From a virus, in the IMG/VR virus record IMGVR_UViG_3300013088_000004, positions 1-31,445 of that record: a DNA stretch of 31,445 bases; one strand, given 5' to 3'. This document shows, one piece after another, positions 13,343 to 20,301 of this stretch. A program made the translations under genes and the position numbers. Position 1 is the first letter of the stretch, and every line of letters starts with the position of its first letter. The notes beneath the pieces were generated by a model. The model searched no databases. It was not told the origin of the DNA and worked only from the letters and a program-made list of their open reading frames with translations.

Positions 13343-14692
13343 ATGGAACTTGAGAAAGGGTACTATTCTAGTCCAAGGTGGAGCGGAGAATTGTTAGATT
13401 GTGCATTACCCGTCACAATGGATACGTATTCAAATTGTGCGTTCAAGTGTCTTTATTGCTTTAGTGCTTACCAAAGATTGGTTGGGGCAGGCAAAGAAGA
13501 CTATAAACACAATATTTTTCAAGCGATCAGTGTTGAGCGAACCAAGAAATTATTTCGTGGTGAATTGTTGAACAGTCAATTCAACAATTATATAAAAGCG
13601 AGAATGGTAGTACAGTGGGGCGGACTCAGCGATGCCTTCGATTATGCTGAACGACAATTTGGCAAAACGCTCGAATTGCTTAGGTTTTTCCGCTCTATTG
13701 AATATCCTCTTTCCATTAGCACCAAGGGAACTTGGTTTTTGCAAGATTCGCGCTATCGCAAGGTACTGCAAAACGCAAAACACATCCACTGGAAAATTTC
13801 CATTATTACACTGGATGAGAAAAAGGCGCACGACATTGAGATGGGCGTGACTTCTCCCTTGGACAGATTCAATGCCATTTCAGAACTCAAAAAACTCGGC
13901 GCACCTGCCGTGACATTCCGTTTCCGTCCATTCATTTTAGGAATAAGTGCGGATTACCCATTCTCTGAAAATAGCAAACAGCAAATTGATGCTCTGGTCA
14001 AAATTGCTAAGGACAGCGGAGCAGATTCTGTGACCACCGAATTTATGTGCATCGAATCTCGTGCAAGAAATATCGCTGCAGAGCGCTTCGACAAAATTGG
14101 GAAAGTTTCTGGTCTTGGCGATCTGATAAAATTCTATGCCGTGAATGGATACGCGTCTGGATTAATGCGCCTTAATTACAACCTCAAGCGACCATATATT
14201 GAAGCAATACAAGAAAGTGCACAGAAATACGGACTGGAGTTTTTTGTCAGCGACTGTCATCACAAAGAGAAGAGCTGTCGCGCTGCTTGTTGTGGGTTAC
14301 CAAACTTCGCGCCCTTTGACAACTACAACCGAGGGCAATTCGCCGAGGCAATCTTGATCGCCAAACAGAAGAGCAGAGTGCATTGGTCAGATATCTCCCA
14401 AAATACCGAATGGCTTAAATCTCTCTCGTTCTTTGCCGAAGGATTCAATACTCAATCTACACAAAAACGGGCCGACAACAAATATATGTCAATGTACGAC
14501 CATATGCACCAAAAGTGGAATGACCCCAAAAGCAGAACGTCGCCCGCTATTTATTTCGGCGGCGTACTTGTGCCCAGTGCCCCCGATGAGAACGGAGATA
14601 TAGTATATCTTTACAACGAGCCATTTGTTGCGCGCGGAGAGCAAGTTAAATCAGTAGCAGAGCTGGAGCAGAAACTCAAAGGAGAAACATGA
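13343..14692 (+). CDS. Second radical SAM protein, SPL-like
   Basis: 449 residues from the ATG at 13343, which has GGGAG six bases upstream; an in-frame ATG at 13328 lies within the previous gene. NCAFKCLYCFSAYQR holds Cys32-x3-Cys36-x2-Cys39. The long barrel (AKHIHWKISIITLDEKKAHD, FRFRPFILGIS) and late cysteines (CHHKEKSCRAACCG) resemble spore-photoproduct-lyase-related DNA-acting radical SAM enzymes. Its place directly after the kinase-like gene suggests it acts on modified thymine in DNA. Exact reaction unknown. Confidence 0.75.
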   Translation: MELEKGYYSSPRWSGELLDCALPVTMDTYSNCAFKCLYCFSAYQRLVGAGKEDYKHNIFQAISVERTKKLFRGELLNSQFNNYIKARMVVQWGGLSDAFDYAERQFGKTLELLRFFRSIEYPLSISTKGTWFLQDSRYRKVLQNAKHIHWKISIITLDEKKAHDIEMGVTSPLDRFNAISELKKLGAPAVTFRFRPFILGISADYPFSENSKQQIDALVKIAKDSGADSVTTEFMCIESRARNIAAERFDKIGKVSGLGDLIKFYAVNGYASGLMRLNYNLKRPYIEAIQESAQKYGLEFFVSDCHHKEKSCRAACCGLPNFAPFDNYNRGQFAEAILIAKQKSRVHWSDISQNTEWLKSLSFFAEGFNTQSTQKRADNKYMSMYDHMHQKWNDPKSRTSPAIYFGGVLVPSAPDENGDIVYLYNEPFVARGEQVKSVAELEQKLKGET

Positions 14693-14913
14693 TTAAACCC
14701 GTCACCATGTCTACCTGGCACTACGAGGAAGGGGAAGGAACCATGAAAGAGGTTAAGGGGTATCTGCCTGGAGAATTCGACGAACGCGGATTCTTGATTG
14801 GCGTTTTACCCAATCCGTTCGCGCAGCCAGCCCTAACACCCGAGGCAGCAATGGAAATGCTAAATCGCCAACAAAATGCCCCTGATGCACCGGTCTTCCA
14901 TATTGTGCCGTAA
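14689..14913 (+). CDS. Unknown 74-residue protein, last rightward gene
   Basis: ATGA overlap with the second radical SAM gene. It contains KEVKGYLPGEFDERGFLIGV and ALTPEAAMEMLNRQQ; no domain recognised. A second ATG at 14707 or 14743 is possible. It ends six bases before the terminator stem. Confidence 0.55.
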   Translation: MIKPVTMSTWHYEEGEGTMKEVKGYLPGEFDERGFLIGVLPNPFAQPALTPEAAMEMLNRQQNAPDAPVFHIVP

Positions 14914-14918
14914 AACAA

Positions 14919-14955
14919 GAAACCGCTCGACCACAAAGCCGGGCGGTTCTCTTTT
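14919..14955. terminator. Rho-independent terminator at gene convergence
   Basis: AACCGCTCG (14921-14929) pairs with CGGGCGGTT (14940-14948) around a short loop, followed by CTCTTTTT on the + strand. On the minus strand the stem is followed by TTTCTTGTTTTA, so it may work both ways. It sits between the last rightward gene and the last leftward gene. Confidence 0.8.
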
Positions 14956-14991
14956 TAGCGCGTCAGGGGGCATCGACGCACCGAAAAGCGA

Positions 14992-15228
14992 TTACTTGCT
15001 TACCCGTGCCGATACCGAATTAGTTACTTCACTGACCACCTTTGCACCGAATCCGAAGTACTGTTTGATCAACTCCCAGAGTTTGACCAACAATGGCAAA
15101 AGCCCTTGGAGTATCGCGTAGAGTACGAACAATTGTCCCACGATCTTCGAGACAGCATCGGTGATCCCTAGCCAGTTCGAGTTGACATAGAACACCAACT
15201 GGCCGATAGCATCGAAAATAGGTTGCAT
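14992..15228 (-). CDS. Holin-like small membrane protein
   Basis: 78 residues from MQPIFDAIGQLVFYVN; the ATG at 15228 is preceded by GGAGG with eight-base spacing, so it is preferred to the upstream in-frame ATG at 15243, which overlaps that site. A hydrophobic helix (FVLYAILQGLLPLLVKLW) near residues 39-56 follows an amphipathic N-terminus. Size and membrane span fit a holin, but no endolysin gene is recognisable in the window, so the role is tentative. Confidence 0.5.
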   Translation of the reverse strand: MQPIFDAIGQLVFYVNSNWLGITDAVSKIVGQLFVLYAILQGLLPLLVKLWELIKQYFGFGAKVVSEVTNSVSARVSK

Positions 15229-15282
15229 TTTATTAACCTCCATTCTTTTCTGTCCAATTCAGGACTGGATACTTGCCCCCAT

Positions 15283-15627
15283 CTACCTTGCAAAATATAT
15301 AATAACCAAACAATCGTTTGCCTCAACGCCGAATACCTGAGACGTTGTTTTACACAGTGTTATCCGCGCGTCTTTTCCCTTCGCATGAATTCTCGCCGCG
15401 ATCTTCCTAACTGCTATCATGTCATCAGCGTCCGATGTGGTGTCTGGGACAATCATCGTCGCATCAACATAATTTTCATAGACTCTGTATTCCGGCGAGA
15501 TCATCAAGTCCCGTTGCGTGGAGGCAGATTCTACTTGATGGATAACGAGCAGCGTGCCACCAAAAAGAATCACAAAAATTGCGAGGAATAGAGCTAAGCC
15601 AATTATTACCGTAGAATTCTTTGGCAT
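15283..15627 (-). CDS. Unknown membrane-anchored protein
   Basis: 114 residues. An N-terminal membrane helix, VIIGLALFLAIFVILFGGTL (residues 7-26), is preceded by a short positively charged start, so the C-terminal 85 residues probably face outward. That part looks like an alpha/beta domain with two cysteines (LCKTTS and NDCLVI). It overlaps the upstream gene by one base. Confidence 0.6.
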   Translation of the reverse strand: MPKNSTVIIGLALFLAIFVILFGGTLLVIHQVESASTQRDLMISPEYRVYENYVDATMIVPDTTSDADDMIAVRKIAARIHAKGKDARITLCKTTSQVFGVEANDCLVIIYFAR

Positions 15628-15905
15628 CAGTCCTCCTTTAGTTTGATTTTCTTGGGAGCATAAACGGTTTTCCAGGTTACAGCGCCAGACACGTTAATGG
15701 TTCGTCGCTTGCCTGCTGCTACCAGTAAACCAGTCTGTAACAATTTCTCAGAAACCCATTCTCTAGAATGTTTACAAAATTTGACTAATTCCCGGCTTGT
15801 CCATCCTTCAATATTCTCTGATTTCTCGAGTTCCTGAAGCAGTTCGCTCAGGGTGAAATCAAGATCGGCGGCTCTGCCGAAATTGGGTACAACTTGTTCT
15901 GCCAT
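15627..15905 (-). CDS. Winged-helix-like DNA-binding protein
   Basis: 92 residues. GWTSRELVKFCKHSREWVSE followed by KLLQTGLLVAAGKRRTI has the helix-turn-helix plus wing look of small phage DNA-binding proteins. It starts inside the end of the metallophosphatase gene (58-base overlap). Possibly a late regulator. The family is uncertain. Confidence 0.55.
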   Translation of the reverse strand: MAEQVVPNFGRAADLDFTLSELLQELEKSENIEGWTSRELVKFCKHSREWVSEKLLQTGLLVAAGKRRTINVSGAVTWKTVYAPKKIKLKED

Positions 15906-16639
15906 CTGACACTATCTCCTTCTACCCACAAAATCAAACCACCTATGCTTGGAAGTGAGCGCGGGCGGCGCTTGTACATGTATGCGTTTTTTAATTGCCA
16001 AGCGGGAGTGATAAAATATAATCTCCCCATGTCGTCTGGGAACACCCCCCAGCGGTGGACGTGGGAACGAACAATCACGTCGGGAATCGGCACGTTCCAA
16101 TCGGCGTACGCTTCTTTCGCTTCGCGCCACTCGCGGGCAGGCGGAGTGGAATGGTAAACTGTTGTTGCATTGGTATGATGGGCGAAAGCAAAGCGTTTGC
16201 TATTAAGTAGCATTTCTATTTCCCATTGTGAGAATTGACCGATGCTGGAATTATTGACATTGAGTAATTTTGCCAGCATCTCGGCATCGCTGCCGGCGCT
16301 GCCGTCGTGCCACTCAGTTCCGCGTACCATATAGCGCTCTTTCGCGCCACTGAACAGAGGAGATAGAACTTGCTCAGCGGCCTTAATCATATCTGTTCGA
16401 CCCGGAACGACAATCTGTTCGTCACGGCTTGGGTGAATGCCTTGGATCGAGTCGCCGTTATGAACAACAACGTACTCTCCTATACTTTTGACTAACTCTT
16501 GGAAATCTAGCCAATTTGCCCATAACCAACGCTGAAATTTGTTCTGTGGGACTGTCGCGCTGTCATCCCGTACAAAATCGGGTGGCCACAATCCAACGGT
16601 ACTGTTAATGTGCGTGTCGCTGATAACGACAATTTTCAA
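15848..16639 (-). CDS. Calcineurin-like metallophosphoesterase
   Basis: 263 residues. Metal-binding motifs in order: SDTH (7-10), NGDS (61-64), RGTEWHDG (106-113, in place of GNHD), AFAHHTN and RSHVHRWG. The RGTE variant is, as I recall, usual among phage members. It hydrolyses phosphoesters; the phage substrate is unknown. Start is TTG 16639 with AAGGAG upstream. A 73-base gap without a gene precedes it. Confidence 0.8.
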   Translation of the reverse strand: MKIVVISDTHINSTVGLWPPDFVRDDSATVPQNKFQRWLWANWLDFQELVKSIGEYVVVHNGDSIQGIHPSRDEQIVVPGRTDMIKAAEQVLSPLFSGAKERYMVRGTEWHDGSAGSDAEMLAKLLNVNNSSIGQFSQWEIEMLLNSKRFAFAHHTNATTVYHSTPPAREWREAKEAYADWNVPIPDVIVRSHVHRWGVFPDDMGRLYFITPAWQLKNAYMYKRRPRSLPSIGGLILWVEGDSVRWQNKLYPISAEPPILISP

Positions 16640-16712
16640 CCTGTCTCCTTTTAATATGGAGTGGATTCAAATCTGATATACCACGGGCCTTGAGAATTAT
16701 TGCTTTCCCTCC

Positions 16713-17000
16713 TTACCTGACCATATTCGCCGTAAACCACAGGGCCGCGCCAACTGTAAGCGCAGAAACAATTATTTGGCTGAATACTGGATACAGAATT
16801 TTCTTCCAATTGCTCGCGGTATCCTCAGAATCTTTATCGTGTCGCGCATGCCAAATCTTCAGGTCATGCACGTCGGTCGCGATACCGTTGTTCAATGCCC
16901 TATTGATTTCATCTAGCGATTGAATAATAAAGCCATATTGTACTTCGCGCGTCGCCTTGGCGATCTCTAACTCTTTTACGCGGTCTTCAATGGTTGGCAT
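16713..17000 (-). CDS. Coiled-coil protein with C-terminal membrane anchor
   Basis: 95 residues. MPTIEDRVKELEIAKATREV begins a long helical, coiled-coil-like region, and the C-terminus ends in a membrane helix (VFSQIIVSALTVGAALWF). This layout resembles XhlA-type phage lysis accessory proteins. Preceded by AGGAGAG. A role in lysis is inferred only. Confidence 0.6.
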   Translation of the reverse strand: MPTIEDRVKELEIAKATREVQYGFIIQSLDEINRALNNGIATDVHDLKIWHARHDKDSEDTASNWKKILYPVFSQIIVSALTVGAALWFTANMVR

Positions 17001-17048
17001 GGTCTCTCCTAGAATTATATTATTTGTCGGGGTTGACTTCTATCCCAG

Positions 17049-17141
17049 TTAATATGATATTGCGAAATAGATAATCGCCGCAATCGGAACCGCGATAAGG
17101 ACAATATGCCATTTTATCTTGTTTTTCCTTTTTGCTTCCAT
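17049..17141 (-). CDS. 30-residue membrane peptide
   Basis: MEAKRKNKIKWHIVLIAVPI followed by AAIIYFAISY: a basic start and one hydrophobic span. It overlaps the end of the upstream small ORF in another frame. A competing cysteine-containing frame (MAYCPYRGSDCGDYLF) covers 17020-17202 but has no ribosome binding site. Confidence 0.4.
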   Translation of the reverse strand: MEAKRKNKIKWHIVLIAVPIAAIIYFAISY

Positions 17142-17218
17142 TCTGATTCCTGCCATAGCGACCACGCTCCGGACAAGCCAATCCAAAAGAGGACGAGGAC
17201 AATTAGAAATTCATTCAT
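17114..17218 (-). CDS. 34-residue membrane peptide
   Basis: MNEFLIVLVLFWIGLSGAWS then LWQESEWKQKGKTR: one membrane span with a charged tail. It starts three bases past the stop of the preceding small ORF. Together with its neighbours it forms a run of tiny genes typical of phage lysis regions. Confidence 0.4.
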   Translation of the reverse strand: MNEFLIVLVLFWIGLSGAWSLWQESEWKQKGKTR

Positions 17219-17219
17219 G

Positions 17220-17318
17220 TCATTCCTGCCTTATCTCTATTCCGGTCAATGTTTGCATCGGGTCAAAATCAGCGCCGCGCGCTTTTTCGATTAGCCCAAA
17301 GAGTGCGGAGACTAGCAT
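17220..17318 (-). CDS. 32-residue small protein
   Basis: MLVSALFGLIEKARGADFDP then MQTLTGIEIRQE. Starts at a TAATG overlap with the preceding small membrane gene, supporting coupled translation. Function unknown. Confidence 0.4.
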   Translation of the reverse strand: MLVSALFGLIEKARGADFDPMQTLTGIEIRQE

Positions 17319-17428
17319 TATCTGGGCGACCACTGGAAATAGAATAGGATCATGGGTAAAATGACAACCAGGGCCCATAGAATCCAGAACAATGATAGAC
17401 TAAGTATTTCTCCACTAGCTTGTTTCAT
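17318..17428 (-). CDS. 36-residue membrane peptide
   Basis: MKQASGEILSLSLFWILWAL then VVILPMILFYFQWSPR: one strongly hydrophobic helix. Good GGAGGGAAA ribosome binding site, lying within the end of the upstream gene. Confidence 0.5.
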   Translation of the reverse strand: MKQASGEILSLSLFWILWALVVILPMILFYFQWSPR

Positions 17429-17936
17429 TTTCCCTCCATCCAAACGCCGTCAGCAAATTTTCTAAGGGTAGTCCCGCATCTTTTGCTATCATATAGAGCA
17501 ACGCATTTGCCAAGAGCTTCTTTGCAGCTATCGGCGCGTCCTTTGGATTCCAATCCAGCGCCAGTCGTCCATTCTTAAATGCAACCAAGACCATTGCTTC
17601 ACCGGTACCGAGGTCAATTCGTCCATCGCCCTTTGTGAAATATTCACAGATGGATTGTGCGCCCTCGGCGGTGATGACTGATTGCATTAGCAATGTTGCC
17701 TCGGTCGCGTGCAACGTAATTCCGAGCCCATCTAAGTTCGCCGATGCCTGCCAAGATAACTTGGCGTGCAGCGGATCATTGGTAATGGTAATAGTCTGTA
17801 GTGCTTCGGTGTCCGAGATTTGCTGTGGCGCGAATCCCTTTTCTCGCCAAGCCGTGACTACTTCTTCTGTTGTTAGGGCATTAGGAATTTGCGCCATCGG
17901 ATAGCGCGGCTGAATCTTTGCTAGTTTTTTGCTCAT
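17415..17936 (-). CDS. Unknown 173-residue late protein
   Basis: Begins MSKKLAKIQPRYPMAQIPNA at an ATGA overlap with the tail fibre gene. The middle has SWQASANLDGLGITLHATEA and the end is helical (KKLLANALLYMIAKDAG). Its position just after a fibre gene could suggest a fibre-assembly chaperone, but there is no recognised domain. Confidence 0.6.
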   Translation of the reverse strand: MSKKLAKIQPRYPMAQIPNALTTEEVVTAWREKGFAPQQISDTEALQTITITNDPLHAKLSWQASANLDGLGITLHATEATLLMQSVITAEGAQSICEYFTKGDGRIDLGTGEAMVLVAFKNGRLALDWNPKDAPIAAKKLLANALLYMIAKDAGLPLENLLTAFGWRENETS

Positions 17937-18796
17937 GTGGATTTTTTCATCGCCAATAACTGGATATAAGGCGCAAAGTCACCAGTAGAGCCACTGCCCG
18001 TATTTTGTGTGCCATCTGAGCCGGTCGCGCCGGTGCCTGCTGCGCCGGTCGCACCAGTGCCATCTGCACCAGTTGCGCCAGTGCCAGCCGCAGTTGTTCG
18101 ATGCATCCATGTTGTTCCGCTAGCACCCGGATTCCACCCGGCAATACTTGCAAATTGAGTGATATTAAACGTGTCTCCTGCCGGAGTGGCTTGATAGAAT
18201 CCGTTGGCATCGAATTTGAATGGGACATCGTGGGTATGGCTCGGCCCAGTGTGCGTATGGCTCGGCCCAGTGTGCGTATGGCTCGGCCCAGTGTGCGTAT
18301 GGCTTGGGCCGGTGTGTAAGTGAGTCTTATTCTGTAGATTCGTCATTGCCGCGCCGACCGTGCCGCCCGTTGTCCCAGAGGTCGGCGTCGCAACGATATA
18401 TCGTCCGCCGGCGGTTGCGCTGTAATCACTCCATCCCGAAAGTAACACACCATCAGTATAAGCAATCATTACCGCGAAACAACCTAAGTTGTCACGAACT
18501 TCTTGGTTCAATTGTGCCGCTGTTACGATTTCATTGGTGACCCACGTTCTCACGTTTGTTACTCGCGCTTTCGCGCGGATGAACCATTTCTGATTCATTC
18601 TGCAAGTTCTTGTTTACTTGCAGGTCGGACTATGCTTTCATCCACTAGGGATGCACCGTCTCTAGTCTCTACACACGCCCAGTCTTGCGACTTGCTGGCT
18701 CGCTCTCTGCCTCACAGCCTTTAAGCGACTTTACGGTGTTCTAGCATGTAGATCGCTCTACTGCCGCCCAAGAAACTTAGGCGAAGACCATGCCAT
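17933..18796 (-). CDS. Tail fibre/collar protein, split by a group I intron
   Basis: The proposed mature gene joins exon 1 (18796-18779, MAWSSP) to exon 2 (18550-17933), giving 211 residues beginning MAWSSPRTWVTNEIVTAAQL. This matches a very common phage tail-protein start of the form MAWT(A/S)PRTWxTGEVVTAAQLN. Exon 1 has AAGGAG six bases upstream. The alternative ATG at 18598 has no ribosome binding site and lies in intron hairpins. The middle carries GPSHTHT repeats (HxH metal-binding style, as in phage fibre tips), and the C-terminal part is collagen-like (GTGATGADGTGATG). It is likely involved in host recognition at the tail tip. Confidence 0.8.
18234..18317. repeat. 21-bp tandem repeats in the fibre gene
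   Basis: The unit GTATGGCTCGGCCCAGTGTGC occurs three times almost exactly, with a degenerate fourth copy. It encodes a seven-residue GPSHTHT repeat on the minus strand. Copy number of such repeats can vary by slippage. Confidence 0.85.
18551..18778 (-). ncRNA. Group I self-splicing intron (about 228 nt)
   Basis: Read on the minus strand. P1: exon end CGCCU pairs with the guide GGGCG, ending in the required U-G at the 5' splice site. P2: GTAGA-GCGA-TCTAC. P3: CACCGT pairs with ACGGTG. P6-like hairpin: AGTC-GCAA-GACT. P7: GACTA pairs with TAGTC, with the conserved AAAGCATAGTCC segment. P8: CATCC-CTAGT-GGATG. P9 region: CTGCAAG...CTTGCAG, then CGCGC-GAAA-GCGCG. P10: UUCU pairs with the exon 2 start AGAA, and the intron ends in G. 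No homing endonuclease is encoded. Splicing removes a stop and fuses MAWSSP to RTWV. Confidence 0.88.
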
Positions 18797-18831
18797 ATTT
18801 ACTCCTTTCTATTTTACTTTCTGTTTATAAT

Positions 18832-20301
18832 CTAATATGCCAACCGTGTGCCAGTGCCTAACTGCGCTGTCCCAATGATCCAATAAGACAAAGTGTTTGC
18901 TTTTTCGAGTTTGTAAGTGACCACGTGATTTGTTCCCGCTAAATCAATAGTATGCTGCATTTGCCCAATCCAATAATCCCGTCCGGCAATTCCCGTTACT
19001 GTCTCACTCACAGTCACACGCCCACCAATTTCTTGGCTCAGAGCTTGGTACATCAGCGCGGCGCTGCGATTAGCATGATATGTAAATCCAACTACTGAAT
19101 AAGGATCACCATATAATCCCAATAGATAGTCAGAGAAATCTTGCGCGGTTAGCGAGTTTTGTTGCCAGGGTAAATCAAGTTCAAAAGCATTCTTGAAATA
19201 AGCCGTGATACTAGACGCATTAGAAGAAATTGCCTTAGTTGGATTTGGAGTGTAGAGTGGAAAACCGCGCACTTGTAATTTAGTAACATACATCTGGCTT
19301 GCGCCATTCTTAATATGTATCTTCGCGGTTTCGTTGAAATCAGTAAATGTAATACTTGCCGATGAAGTGCCATCTTTTGCACTGTTATCTGAAGCAGCAT
19401 TCAGATAATAATCTGTACTAGCTGCCGGAGCTACCGAACTAAGCGCCGGGGCATAGGCAAAAGTAACCGGATTGGTATACTGTGCCCAGAAATCTGCGCT
19501 CGCATTCGCCTGCATCGATGGCTTGTCGGTCATTGACCATACTGTAGTTGATGCACTGATACTGCGGGGATGGGCAATTACAGTGACGTGATTATAGAGC
19601 TGCTGATCGTTAAAGTCGTAACGAAAGTCGCTGAAAACATTTTGGAATGTGCCAGTTGCGGTGGATGAAGAAATTCGATGATTGCGATTCTGGAAGACTC
19701 CTAAGCCACTACCATTGATAAAAAACAGTCCCCACTCTGACTTTGCGACTTCGTTGATCGCATTGCGCGCATTCTTGGCGGCAATCCACCAATAAGGTAG
19801 TGTATCCAATGACGCCTCAAAGGATCGCGAGGCGGATGGAAATGGCACATCATCTAGTATCTTGCCAATTGCACAGGTGGTCGTAATGCTCTGATTCATC
19901 GCTACATTGATTGTAGCATCTCGGTCAATGTTACGCAGGGCGTCTTCCGCCTCAATAATACACTGTGTCTTATCGCCTACTATCGGTTGCGGTTGGAGTC
20001 GCCGAATATAGCCGGTGAACAATTGAAATGCACTACCCGATTGAGTAGCCCGAACTCGGATTGGGCGGGTAGGGACTAAGTTACCTGCGCCGATAGGAGT
20101 GCTTGTGTTCTCTGGCGAAAAACGGCGATCGGTATTGTCAAGTTGAAACGAGGCAAAACCAATTTCGGGCAACGTAAACTCGTTCGCGCGCCCGCGTGAG
20201 AATGTCATGGCGCGCGTAAAACTTGTAATATCGTCATACGTTCCATTAAACGACCCAGAGTTATTCCAAGAAACTTCGACAAAATAGGTTGCTAAACCCA
20301 T
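18832..20301 (-). CDS. Minor tail / baseplate protein
   Basis: 489 residues directly after the tape measure gene (one-base overlap). MGLATYFVEVSWNNSGSFNG and FQLDNTDRRFSPEN near residues 52-65 resemble phage distal-tail or minor-tail proteins that follow the tape measure, including those with long insertions. The C-terminal half has beta-rich segments (TVSETVTGIAGRDYWIGQMQ). It probably forms part of the tail tip connecting to the fibre gene downstream. Confidence 0.7.
   Translation of the reverse strand: MGLATYFVEVSWNNSGSFNGTYDDITSFTRAMTFSRGRANEFTLPEIGFASFQLDNTDRRFSPENTSTPIGAGNLVPTRPIRVRATQSGSAFQLFTGYIRRLQPQPIVGDKTQCIIEAEDALRNIDRDATINVAMNQSITTTCAIGKILDDVPFPSASRSFEASLDTLPYWWIAAKNARNAINEVAKSEWGLFFINGSGLGVFQNRNHRISSSTATGTFQNVFSDFRYDFNDQQLYNHVTVIAHPRSISASTTVWSMTDKPSMQANASADFWAQYTNPVTFAYAPALSSVAPAASTDYYLNAASDNSAKDGTSSASITFTDFNETAKIHIKNGASQMYVTKLQVRGFPLYTPNPTKAISSNASSITAYFKNAFELDLPWQQNSLTAQDFSDYLLGLYGDPYSVVGFTYHANRSAALMYQALSQEIGGRVTVSETVTGIAGRDYWIGQMQHTIDLAGTNHVVTYKLEKANTLSYWIIGTAQLGTGTRLAY

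Noticed and set aside
17020-17202. Minus-strand ORF with MAYCPYRGSDCGDYLF
   Set aside because: No ribosome binding site and it overlaps two small membrane ORFs that are better placed; kept only as an alternative.
18021-18317. CRISPR-like repeats
   Set aside because: The repeats are contiguous, in frame and coding, with no spacers.
18551-18598. ATG at 18598 as the start of the fibre gene (MNQKWFIRAKARVTNV)
   Set aside because: No ribosome binding site; the codons coincide with intron P9 hairpins, and the spliced start MAWSSPRTWV matches the tail-protein family and has a good site.
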